Assembly: GCA_963422465.1 (NCBI GenBank)
Contig: OY730170.1
Coordinates: forward strand, 2,518,379-2,582,378
Direction: 5' to 3'
Length of the DNA stretch: 64,000 bases
Origin: Lichina pygmaea
Taxonomy: Eukaryota > Ascomycota > Lichinomycetes > Lichinales > Lichinaceae
A program made the translations under genes and the position numbers. Below are positions 24,793-35,457 of this stretch, piece after piece (the stretch's first letter is position 1; each line of letters starts with the position of its first letter). The notes beneath the pieces are model-generated. The model searched no databases. It was not told the origin of the DNA and was given only the letters and a program-made list of their open reading frames with translations.

Positions 24793-26210
24793 AGGAGCGA
24801 GCGAGCGAGCTTTGCGTCTTCGTGGACGGGCTCAATCTCGCTCTTTGCGTGGTTCTGGCTGGACGATTGCTCGAGACGCCTGATTCCCTTCGGCGTAGAT
24901 CTTCCTCAAATGGATCGGTCGACCCGGTTTCCCCCCCCGCAGCTGGTAGCTCGATCCTGGTGACATTTTCGGCCCCCCCCCCCCCCCCCCCCCCCGGATG
25001 CCCTTTGCCGTCTAGATCACACAGGCATCTCCATCCCTCCATCGCTCACCCACTCCCACATGCATCGTGACGACCAAAGTCAGAGACGCACACGCATCTC
25101 TATCCATCCCATGGCTCACTCACTCGTTCCCACATGCATCGTGACGACCAAAGTCAGAGACGCACACGCATCTCTATCCATCCCATGGCTCACTCACTCG
25201 TTCCCACATGCATCGTGATTCCCCGGAGTCTGAGATGCGCATGCTCAAAGACCTGGATCTGGTCGGCCTCTGTACCGAGTCTGGATGCAGCCAAAGCAGG
25301 GAGTCTGACAACGTCAGGATGACGTTCCACCTCCACCCACGCTCCAGGCAAGTATGGCAGCACGACAAACCATGCCACCGTACCGTGCCGTATACGCAGC
25401 TCTACGGTCCTACGAAAGGCCAACTGTCAGCGTCCCCGAGTTGGCGGACAAGCTAGCCAAGCTAGACAAGCAACGACCAGCTAGATACAGTACCTTTTCT
25501 TTTTTTCTCTTTTTTTTTTTTTTTTTAACATGTGCTGAAAGATCTGATGTGTATAACACGACCTCTGGAGAGGGGTTCCATCTTGAGCTTTCAGACGACC
25601 AGGAAACGGTTCGATTGGTTGGCCAAAAGAGCCCGCACATGACACAGCGCATCGCACATCGCACATCGCACACCCTGAAATGAAGGGGAGTTTCGATCCC
25701 CACCGACAGCAGCTGACTAGATGGCATAGTCCATTGACATGGAGAGACACGAAGAGAATGACGAGACTACAGTAGCAATAAAATTGCTCTCGATGCAGTA
25801 ATTGGATGGAGACGGCGAAGAGGATCGCTCTCGAGTCGAGAAGAAATTTCTTATAGCAGTTTTCTCTAACGGAAACAGATCGAGGGGCATTGTGGCTACG
25901 GATGCAGAGGAGAAGGATTGTAAACAGGTGAGAGATGCTACGGGAAAGCCTTTTTACATTGCTGTGATGGATCTACAAAGGACGGTATCCATACAGGACG
26001 ACAGGATGATGCAATGGAGTGGAGGACAAAGGTCCCCGTTCGGTGACCGTGTCGCCAAAGGCACCGGTCTCACTATTCGATCTGGTCTGCTTTCCGGCAA
26101 GATGGAGCATAGATGGAAGAAGACTGCCAAGCAACTGATGTGTGAACTGCCCCATGACTTTTATTCTCCTTCGTTGTCACGTAAGCTGTATGGATCGGAT
26201 GGTCATACGA
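24793..26210. other. Intergenic with homopolymer and tandem repeat
   Basis: Contains a poly-C run (24973-24995), a 74-bp tandem repeat (about 25012-25217) and a poly-T run (25500-25526). A + strand frame running to 26365 is antisense to the channel gene's Gln-rich tail and is rejected. Confidence 0.55.
25012..25217 (+). repeat. 74-bp tandem repeat, about 2.7 copies
   Basis: TGCATCGTGA recurs at 25061, 25135 and 25209, a constant spacing of 74 bp. The two complete copies are nearly identical. The partial copy at the left (about 25012-25060) is more diverged. Confidence 0.9.
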
Positions 26211-26326
26211 TCAAGGACTTCGAGGAAGAGGCCTCTGCGGTGGTGGTTGCTGTTGCGGCAGTGTCTGCATCGTCTGCAGCGGTGGTAGATGAGGTGTCTG
26301 CTGCGCTTGTCCTCGTTGAGGATATG

Positions 26327-26360
<34 letters not shown>

Positions 26361-27779
26361 AGTAAAAGCGTTAACAGCAAACGGACGGTTCGGAGGAAGG
26401 CCTGCCGGTGGCGGAGATTGATATGGCGGAGCGCTGCCGAACGGAGGCAGACCGGTAGAGTACTCCTCCATGGGGCTGACAGTCTGGGACGTATCGTTCC
26501 GCGCGGGTCGCTGTGTCAACTCCGGCGAGACGCGCCGCTTGTGGCCGATCATCGACGAGGCTGGCGGGGTCCGAACCTCGGCGATGGCGGACACGGCGGG
26601 CTGAGCGTGTGCGCCTGCGGCTTTCCTCCGTCCGCGGGTCGACTCGCGCCGAAGCATGCCTCGCACCTCTTCGATATCGTTTCCCCGACGGGCTTCCTGG
26701 ATCGGGCGTCCCCCAGGAGTGGTCGCCGTGTCCCGGTAGTTGTCCCAGTCGGCCCGAGCCGAGTCCTCTGCCGGATTGCGGACGGTCAATGCTTCGACCG
26801 CGGTTCGCTCCGACGGTGCCGCCGTCGACGGTCGCGTGTCCCGAGGTCCGCGGACGCTACCCTTGTGCTTGCCAAAGTAATCGTCTGTGCTCGCCGTTCC
26901 GCTTCCTTCTTCGTCGTCGTCCTTGGCTGCCGCCGTGGCTGCGGCGGTGGGGAAGAGCCTCTTCGCCTCCTTCTTCGCCGCGAAAGCCTGGCGGTTGGTC
27001 TCGGCTTCGGAATCCGAAATGGCCACCGAGTATGTAGGTTTGCTCATGTCACCAAGCGCAGCATCGCCGCAGCCAGGACCGTAGATGGGAATGCGTCGAA
27101 GGGCCAAGACCAGGGCACACATGAACTTGTTCCGGCGCGTTGCGCGAACCGTCTCGTTGGACCAGTTCGACTGCGCGATAGGTCAGCGGGAGCGTCGTCC
27201 ACGTCCAAGATCTTTGTGAAACCCAAAGAAAGAAATTCTGAAAGAGACGACTTGCCTTGTGTCTGACCTCGACCGCCAGTTCGAGCTTGTTCATCTCGGC
27301 GATGCCGGTGACCTCGACGTCGATCTCGGGCAAGAAGTCGCGGCTGTTCTCCTTGCTCAGCACAAAGGCTTGTAGCTCGTTCTTCAGGGCGTTGATGTCT
27401 TCCATGGTCGTGTCGAAGTTGACGTAGAGCTGGATCTGCTCCCGCATGGCCTTGGACCGGGATACGTTCTCGACCCAGCCCGAGTTCAGCACGACGTGGG
27501 GGATCTGGACGACCTTGTGGGTGTCGACCCGCTTGAAGACCGAGTACAGCAGAGCGATATGCTCGACCGTGAGCTGAGACGAGTTGATGTCGACGCGGTC
27601 TCCGACGTCGTACGGATGCTTGACGAACAGGAAGATGCAGGATCCGAGAATCTCCTGCGCCGTGGTGGCGAAGACGAAGGAGAGAGACAGCAGAGCGGTG
27701 CCAGCCGTCGCCAGCGTCGTCGATAGATTCGAGTTGAGGAAGGCCACTGTCGTGCGGTCGCGTCAGCACATGACTGTCC

Positions 27780-27837
<58 letters not shown>

Positions 27838-29395
27838 CTCACCAAACACAAAGATGACGACGATGAACACAATGGTGCAGAGCAGCTGATCCAGGGCGTG
27901 TATGGCCTGGTCGACGTCGGCCATGCTCGTGGCGATCGAATGGCGCTCGCGGCCGAATTCGACGACGGTCAGGATCATCTCGTCGAGGGAGATGTCGCCG
28001 TTTCCGTCGCAGTCAATGTCGGCAAAGGCCTCCCGGGCGTCGCCGTGCCGGTCGGGACCGAGAACCTCGACAATGTCCTCCTCGTAGAGGGCGTCGCGGC
28101 CCTCGACGACGAAGGACATCCACACACGTCGGGCCAGGGCCTCGGACGACTTGCGCTTCTCGAGGGCCTCGACGACGACCGAGTGGGCCGAGGTCGGGTT
28201 GAAGACCTGCTTGCCGGCGATCTCGGACGCGACGGTGCCGAAGGCGGCCGTGATCTTGTCGCCGACCCGGCCGACGTTGTGCATGAGCCGCAGCGGCGTG
28301 GCCGAGCCGGACCGGTGGTGGCTCATCTCGTCCTTGCTCCCGGCGCCGACCGAGTCGTTGATGAGGTAGTCCTCGTCGGCGAACTCGCTGCAGTAGGCCG
28401 GGAACAGCGTCCGCGACGCCTCGTACAGGAGGCTCAGCAGATGCACGTGGCGCTTCGAGGCCTTGATCCTCTCGTCGAACTGTCGGCGGTGGTAGTTGAT
28501 CGAGATCAGATGCACCAGCAGGCGCTCGGCGAAGAAGATCAGGGCCGCGACGAGCAGGGCCGCGAGGATCTGCTGCACGATCTGCTGCCAGCGCTGCAGG
28601 TTCCTGGCGTTCGGGTCCCTCCTCGTCGCCTCCAGTTGGTCGGGGTTTCGGGTCATCAGCTGCGACGGGGATCAGTCCGAGGCGCGACCAATCTCGAGGG
28701 CGGGAGGGAGGATGACGCACGGGGACGAAGGTGGCCAGCGAGACCAAGGCCCAGCCGACCAAGGACAGGGGCATCTCCAGGGCGGCGAGCACGGTGGCAT
28801 ACTTGCGCGTGCCGGCGCTCACGATGCCGCAGAGGAACTGGAAGATCGACGGAACGAGGCGGGCAAAGATCTTCGAGACCCACAAGCCGAGCCATACGAC
28901 CTCGAGCCAGGTGAAGAGCCAGACGATCCGAACGCCGCCGACGCTGGCTCGCCTGGCCGCCGTGGCACCGACGACGATGGGGACGGCGATGATCAAGGCG
29001 ATGGGGACGACGAGGACCATGTACCTCGTGACGAAGGAGAACTCGAGCACCTTCTGGTACACCTTCCCCATCCGGTTCAGGGTGGCCTGCTCTCCTTCTC
29101 CGTCGCCCTTGGCCTGGCCATCGTCGTCCTTGACCGCCTTCTTCACCCTCCTCCCGGCAAAGCCTCGATGGCCGCCGCGGTCCTTCTCCGGAGCGCCGCC
29201 TTCGCTCATCGTGGGCCGCGGCTCGTAAGGGTTGGCCGAGGCCTGGGCCGGGCCGACAGGCGCCAGCGGGATATCGGCGGTCGCACCCTTCATCGGTCTG
29301 TAGTCGGAGGACTTGCCCGGTCCCAGAGGGATGAAGCCGTCGCGCGAGAAACGTCGGCTGCCTGACTTGGACAGCCGCGACGATTCCGGGGACAT
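26211..29395 (-). CDS. EF-hand-containing MscS-type mechanosensitive ion channel
   Basis: Fungal MscS channel of the Msy1/Msy2 type, which in fission yeast sits in ER membranes and shapes Ca2+ and volume responses to hypo-osmotic shock. Exons are 29395-28721, 28659-27843, 27746-27256 and 27170-26211 (980 aa). The N-terminal 100 residues are polar. Membrane segments follow at about 120-230 and 240-270. An EF-hand loop, DIDCDGNGDISLDE, lies near 439. The pore and beta domain (about 498-665) includes GSCIFLFVKHPYDVGDRVDI and VVLNSGWVENVSRSK. The C-terminus is Pro/Gln-rich with an 11-Gln run near 931. Intron 2 carries a long GA microsatellite. Intron 3 begins with GC (AAG|GCAAGT) and is needed to join VEVRHK to SNWSNE. 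Confidence 0.95.
27783..27832 (-). repeat. GA/CT dinucleotide microsatellite inside an intron
   Basis: About 24 GA units on the + strand, hence a CT tract in the sense direction, within intron 2 of the channel gene. It starts about nine bases after the 5' splice site and fills half of the 96-bp intron. Confidence 0.92.
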
Positions 29396-31304
29396 CTAGC
29401 AGCCGCCAAGGGAGTGCAATTCGCCCTCCGCTATCACCGGAGAGGAGAGAGAAGAGAAATTTCACCGTCGTCGACCAGCGAGTCGGGTGTCCACACGATC
29501 CGGGGGAGGATCAGTACGTGTAACCTGTCAGGGCAGGGAGAAGCTCTCGAAGCAAGGAAGGAAGGCGGGGGCCTGGAATGTCAAGATCGACCGCGATCCC
29601 ACGAGCGGGCCAGGTATGAAGGCTTCGGGGTCAGCCCAAGGAGTCGAAAGAGGCACCGGAAGAGTGCTCAAGAGCCGAAGAGAGTGTCGACTTCCTGACG
29701 CGATGGCTCGATCATGAATGAACGAACGGACTGACGGACATTGCGACCTGAGGCGAAAAGCAGCAGGAGGGGAGCTGAAGGAGAAAACAAACGAGTGTCG
29801 TCCGATGCCTGTCGTCCGATGTCTGAGCGAGAAGGGGACGGAAAGGGGCTATCGGCTTTCTCCAGCCAACGGGAGAAGGTGTTGCGCTCGTTCCACCGCG
29901 GCGGTGGCACCGCAGCTGGATTTCCAGTACTCGTTCTAGCGCGACGAGTAGCGCGTGTGGAAAAGTACTGGTGAAGCAGCCACTCATACCGGATCAAGCC
30001 GTTCTTGAAGATCCTCAAGAACAGGCAAGGCCCAGACGCAGGAGCAAACACGCGCGGCACAGTCAATCGTGTGAGACACCGCGCCCTCAGAGGAGGCAAA
30101 GTCCGACTCGACGGCGGACCCGAGGGGTGGATCGGACGACATTGGAAGGGCCATCGCTTCCGCGACGAACAAAAGCTTCAATCGTGCCTTGACGGTGGAT
30201 TGGCCCGAGAATCAGCAGTCGTCGATGCTCCCCCCTTTTTTTTTCAGAATGATCACGTCAGAGCCTTGTTTCGGATCATCGACCCGATGACGGAGGAATG
30301 TTTTTCCTGCTCCGACAGTGACTTTTATGCAGGGGGTGGCGAACCGGAAGACCTCTGGCTTCGAGTTTACGTAATCCGAAAGAAGCCACGTTACTTGGAA
30401 CCCGAAACAGAAGGCGCGTCCCTACAATTTCCACCTCGGGCCCGCTTGTTTCCAGTCTCAAGCAATTGTACATACGTAGCTGAGTCGCTCGCGCAGCCCG
30501 CGTGTCGTCGGCGCAGAGTGCCATGTGTGATAACCGATAAAGGCGTTTTACAGCCTAATTCCGGCCACCCGGGCGCTCGGGGCTCGAGACATGTCGGCTC
30601 AGCACGGCGGGACGGAAGATGGGATGCTCTTGATCACCTGACAGGTCCTTTCATGACCATCAACGATTGCAAAGGTCCACTGTGCTCGGCTTGGATACGG
30701 TGTGGTAGCAGTGCCCGTCGGAGGAATCACAAGGATTGTCGTGTGATACCGTAGATACAGAAATGGAAGTCTCAAGAGTCTGGATCGCCCTATCAAAGGC
30801 TCTCAAGAGGCTAGGGTGTGTGAGGTTCAGCTGATGTCATGGGTACGAGTATCTGACACTCTTATGAACACGATCTGAGAAGTCTGGGAAGGCTTGGATT
30901 GCCCAAATTAGAGCCCGGCATACGAGTAGACCGACCTCATGGGCATTCTCAGCAATTTTAGTGACGGGATCGAGAGATTTGATGGCTCTGACCGGAGCCA
31001 CCTGTTTGTCCCGAATCGGAGAGTCTCACGCAACGTGCCTAGACGGCGGCTGCAGCTGAAGGGCGAGACTCTGGCGGAGGAGAACCGCGCCGTCGATCTT
31101 GGAGGACAGTGACAATGTCTCCTACTTGTGAGAAGTGTGCGAGTCTGCATTACAGATTTAATGATTCCATCTCAAACATCAATGTCCTAGACATGCCATC
31201 CCCCCTTGGCAATACAGCAAGATAAGATAAGATAAGATAAGATGGGTCAGATCATAAGATGACGTCATTGAAGCTTTCTAGTGGTCATCAACCTGCTAGA
31301 CCTC
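29396..31304. other. Divergent intergenic region
   Basis: Lies between the divergent channel (-) and YggS-type (+) genes. A 249-codon + frame (30005-30754) starts at TTG and has no recognisable content, so I do not call it. The GATAA array at 31221-31240 is the only clear regulatory feature. Confidence 0.5.
31221..31240 (+). promoter_or_regulatory. Tandem GATAA array (GATA-factor site candidates)
   Basis: Four head-to-tail copies of GATAA followed by GATG, 65 bp upstream of the ATG at 31305. Fungal GATA factors such as AreA/Nit2, SreA and the White Collar proteins bind GATA cores. Which one acts here, if any, is not shown by sequence. Confidence 0.6.
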
Positions 31305-32433
31305 ATGTCTGAAGACAACCTTCCGGATCAATCCATCGAAGATGCAAAGATGACAGAAAAGGAACAGGCCAATCACACCCAGGAGCACGATATGCGAGTG
31401 GATCCAGCCCGGGCCGCACAGCTGGTGGCCAACCTCTCGGGCGTCAGGGCGAAGGTGCAGGCTGCGGCCGCGGAGAAGTCGGTAGGCGATGGGGCACCTC
31501 CCGACAGACGTCTGGGTCCAACCGACCTCCGTCCGATGACGCTCGACATCCTTCGTCGGCTGACTCTTTTCCGCTGTGCAGGTGCGCCTCGTGGCGGTAT
31601 CCAAGCTGAAGCCGGCCAGCGATGTTCTCGCGCTGCACGAGGCGCCGACGCTGCGGCACCTGCACTTCGGGGAGAACTACCTGCAAGAGCTGACGGAGAA
31701 GGCGCGTGTCCTGCCCTCGACCGTGCGATGGCACTTCATCGGCGCGCTCCAGACGAACAAGTGTGGGAGGTTGGCGCAGATCCCGAACCTGTTCGTCGTC
31801 TCGGGCGTCGACGCGCCGAAGAAGGCCGACGCCTTGAACAAGGGACGCGGCCAGCTCATCGCGGACCGGGGCGAGCAGAGCGGAGATGTCGACGCCGTGC
31901 CTGACCGAGACGAGGACGACCGGCTCGGGGTGCACGTCCAGGTCAACACGTCGGGCGAGGAGAGCAAGTCTGGCGTGGCTCCCGACGAGACGGCGGCGCT
32001 CTGCGAGCACATTCTCGACTCGTGTCCCCATCTGCGACTGCGAGGGCTCATGACGATCGGGGCGCTCGCTCGGTCGCAAGCGGTATCCTCGTCCGGCAGT
32101 GCCAAGCCGGCGACGGCAGCCACCACCACCACCACCAGCAGCGGCGGGGGCTCGTCGACGCCCGACGCGTCCCGCGCGGACGAGCAAGGAGGGCCTTCAG
32201 ATGCCACGGGACGAGGAGAGACCGACGCGGACGAAGGGAACCCGGACTTCACGACGCTACGACAGACGCGCGACGCCGTGGCCAACAGGCTGGGCATGCC
32301 GCCGGCCGCGCTCGAGCTGAGCATGGGCATGAGCCAAGACTACGAGCACGCGGTGCGGGCCGGCAGCGACGAAGTCCGAGTCGGCAGCACCATCTTCGGA
32401 GAACGGCCCGCCAGGAAGGACGCTGTCGTGTAG
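31305..32433 (+). CDS. YggS/PLPBP-family pyridoxal-phosphate homeostasis protein
   Basis: Cytosolic PLP-binding protein of the YggS/PROSC family (yeast YBL036C), with no known catalytic reaction and a role in vitamin B6 homeostasis. Two exons, 31305-31481 and 31582-32433, give 342 aa. The PLP lysine lies in VAVSKLKPA (about residue 67). Family motifs follow: HFGENYLQEL, WHFIGALQTNK, VHVQVNTSGEESKSG, LRGLMTIG and LSMGMSQDYEHAV, with EVRVGSTIFGER near the end. A Ser/Gly/Thr-rich insert of about 45 residues (about 227-272) sits between the MTIG and MGMS strands, and an acidic insert lies near 190. Together they make the protein longer than the usual 230-270 aa. A second in-frame ATG at 31350 is possible as start. 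Confidence 0.95.
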
Positions 32434-33634
32434 AATGGGCGTACTGTACTGCACTGTACTGGACGTCGTCGGGTGTATCGTATGTCGTATGGCGTGTACT
32501 GTAGTGTACGTTCGTAGGGTGGACGTATCGTCCAAACTCACTCACCGGCTCTCTGCTCTTCTATCCTGCGTCGTCTGCTTGGAGAAAAAAAAAAAGACGC
32601 CCATCTCACAACGTTCCGATACAAAAGCTGTCTGCACACACACACGACGAGTGAGTAATGCAAGGTCTTTCAACTACAGTACGTGCGTCCAGCTCCCGGC
32701 GCTTCTCTCATCTCACCCCCCGGGGGGGGGGGGGGGGGGGGTAAGGCAGTGTCTGTCGATGACAGATTCTCTCTCCTAGTCGTCTGTCGACATGGCTTCT
32801 TTCAAACTTATCAATTATACGGGCGGACGCTCCGTATACCAATGTACCGCTCCGGGCCGAACCGAACCGTACAGTGCCGTATTCATCCACTAGAAACAAA
32901 GAACGCGGGGATGATGATGATGAAGATGATGATGATGCGGTCGGCTTGAGCGTCTCTTTCCACTGCGCGAGCACGAGTAATTTAGTTGGTTCTGACTGCG
33001 ATGCAGCCTAGAGCGTGCGCCGTTTGATGGGCGGCGGAGGATCTCCGGGCCGTCGACCTTCCGCACAAAACTACGTTGATTTTGAACGTTAGCCGTCGTG
33101 TCGATGGTCGTTGTGTGGTGTAGTTCTTACCCAGTCAAGTCGAGGGCAAGTGTACATGGGGCGTCCTCGGCTGGCGATCCATCCATACAAACCTGTCGGT
33201 GACCAGGCTTGGATTGTCCGGAGATATCGGGTACCGTAAGTGACACAAGGCGTCGGTGGTCCAGAAGACTGCTCCGTCCAGACGGGGACTCCGTTGTCGC
33301 CGAACCCAGGGTTGGCTGGGTACGCAGAACAGCCGGAGGAGAAAACAACCTCGAGGGTTCAGTCCCCCGCACGCAAGTCCTCCGAAGATTCCCGGCGGGG
33401 TGGCGGGCTCGCAAATGGTGGTAGTGGCCGGAGCCATCTCCACTACGTGGAATGAGCAAGACGGCTGAGGAATTGAGGGTGTAGCCGGCAGACAAGAAAC
33501 CTCAGAGAACTACGACGGTGATATTGTTGCGGTGGCCAAGTGCGTGGTCGTGACGATGTCAGTGTCGAGGTGGCACAGACATCCTCCGCCCTTGGAAAGA
33601 GACTGCGATGGCGTCTTTGCCGTCTTGCAAGGCT
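32434..33634. other. Intergenic between convergent genes
   Basis: Holds GTAC-rich motifs (32440-32530) and a C6 run joined to a G run of about 20 (32716-32741). No gene is supported. Confidence 0.55.
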
Positions 33635-34967
33635 TCAGACACTTGCGAGAGCGGACGGGATGCTGTCGGCAGAAGAATCAGATGGGGTCAAGCGCTGATT
33701 CTGCGGCGGGTGATGCCTGGCATGGCAACCGTCTTGTTTGGCTCTGGATGACCTCCTGACCCTTCGGAGCGAAGCATGTGCGGGCTTCTTTTCGGCATTG
33801 ATCTCTGGCGTCCCTTCGAGACGGCCGCTGCTCTTCTTAGCGTCTTCGCCTGTGGACCGTCTCATCCTTTTGGCACGCCCATCTCCGTCGCCATATGTTC
33901 TTTCACCTCTGGCGGTTCGCAACAAGGCCCTTTCGGCATCTTCCCGGACCGTCCAAGGTATCGACAGAACCTCGGCCCGGAAAGTGACCATCTCAGACCA
34001 GCTTCTCACCTCCTCGTTCGTCTTGTGAAGGACACCTGTTACATTCGCAAGAACTTGTCAGTACTTTGTCTGGTAGGATTGCTTCCCAGGTGCAGCCAGC
34101 AACGAGCAACATAGCAAATGGAGTTGCCAGAAGGGGGATACAAAGAAAAACAAGACTTGAGCTCCGGAGAGGTATCCATACTCATACGCTTCAGATCAAT
34201 CTGTCGGTTTCCCCAATAGACAGAAACCGTGCCCTTCACTTTGACCACTTTACCGACCTCGAGGGCTGCCATGTCCACCCCTTGTGGGCCCGGGATTGCC
34301 ACTTGGGCTTCTTGTTCATGTAGCCGTGAACGCGTACCATGCTCGAGGGGGGTAGTGCCGACGGTTTCTGGGGCAGTGGCAGCATTCCCAGCATTGATAT
34401 TCCTTCCCGCAGCTCTGTTCAGATGCCCAGCAGTGCGAGATGGGACCGCATGAATAGGCTGTTCTTTGCGGTATACGACATTGATCACAGCACCACTCCC
34501 ATCGTCCAGCTCCATCACCCAGACATTCTCGTGCTTCTCACAAGACACGACCACTCCCGTGAGACGAACAAATCGGACTGGATGGTTGAGGTAGAAGTAC
34601 AGTGCCTGTCCTAGACTTTCACTTAGCATTGCGCTTTGACAACATGCTGCTCCGACAGGACGTGGCGGCTGGACGGGGACGTCAAGCTACCTGGATACCC
34701 ATTACGTTGGGTGAGCGCGTACAGGACGTCGGCGGCGGTCAGCTTGACCCAGATGTTGTACGTGGGCGACAGCGCGAAGCAGTAGGCCGGGTAGAACCGC
34801 AGCGCCGTCGAGGGGTCCGATGGCGTTGCGGCAGCGGCGGCGGCAGCGGCGGCGGCAGCGGCCGAGGTTGATTTGCCACCGCTGGTGGTCCTGGACGCAG
34901 TGGTGGGGGTGGTGTGACCGACCTCACTTGATATTGCTGCATGGTCCGTAAGAGGAGGTGTGTTCAT
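33635..34967 (-). CDS. STN1: Telomere-capping CST complex subunit STN1
   Basis: OB-fold protein that, with Ten1 (and Ctc1/Cdc13 relatives), protects chromosome ends and guides lagging-strand fill-in. Exons are 34967-34691, 34610-34182 and 34035-33635 (368 aa). A poly-Ala-containing N-terminus leads to FYPAYCFALSPTYNIWVKLTAADV. The splice then gives ALYFYLNHPVRFVRLTGVVV and VWVMELDDGSGAVINVV, the Stn1 OB fold (about residues 57-235). A variable Thr/Ala insert interrupts the fold before VGKVVKVKGTVSVYWGNRQIDL. Exon 3 adds a helix (EEVRSWSEMVTFRAEVL), then a basic, low-complexity tail. The C-terminal winged-helix domains of the budding yeast and human proteins are not seen, as I expect for short filamentous-fungal Stn1. 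Confidence 0.93.
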
Positions 34968-35457
34968 ATGGCAGCCTGGTCCTTCAGGGTTCGCCCTTGC
35001 CTCCTTTGAAACGAACTGCTTGGATGATCTGATCGCGTGCGCCCATCGACGGTCTTTGTCATGACGCAGGAACAGCTGCCTGGCACGAGGGCTTCGATCG
35101 CGTTTTGGCGTGAAGTGCTACACGAAGACACGTGACTCGATATAGGCACCAGGTACTCCGTACGGTAAGGAGGAACGGAGCCTTGCCGCCAAAGTCACGT
35201 GATCAAAGCCTCTGTTGGGAAAATCTTCTCGTCCTTGCGAAGACAGCAAGTTTTGACCACGATTGACCTGCTACTACTACGTATGTACGTACAGCTGCAA
35301 CAAAAGAAGAGAGAAAGGGGAAAGAGAATAGGTGAGAAAAATCGACCGTGAGGGAGGATATGTACGATTGAAAAGAGACGAATGAAGAATGAAGACAGAA
35401 GGGTCAATTGGCAGTTTCGACTTGTTTTTCGGCTTCGCGACATGGAAGCATCTCCCC
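34968..35457. other. Intergenic between tandem minus-strand genes
   Basis: Downstream of AP-2 alpha and upstream of STN1. Includes TACGTATGTACGTAC near 35279-35293 and ACTCCGTACGG near 35155. No gene seen. Confidence 0.55.

Noticed and set aside
25802-26365. Plus-strand frame ending in poly-Ala
   Set aside because: The 3' part is antisense to the Gln-rich tail of the channel; the upstream part has no motif.
28496-29365. 289-codon plus-strand frame opposite the MscS channel
   Set aside because: Antisense of well-supported exons; composition-driven.
30005-30754. 249-codon plus-strand frame between the channel and YggS-type genes
   Set aside because: It begins at TTG rather than ATG and shows no recognisable sequence or splice support.
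33340-33370. B-box-like GGTTCAGTCCCC, possible tRNA
   Set aside because: The invariant A after GGTTCR is missing, there is no matching A-box upstream and no acceptor pairing.
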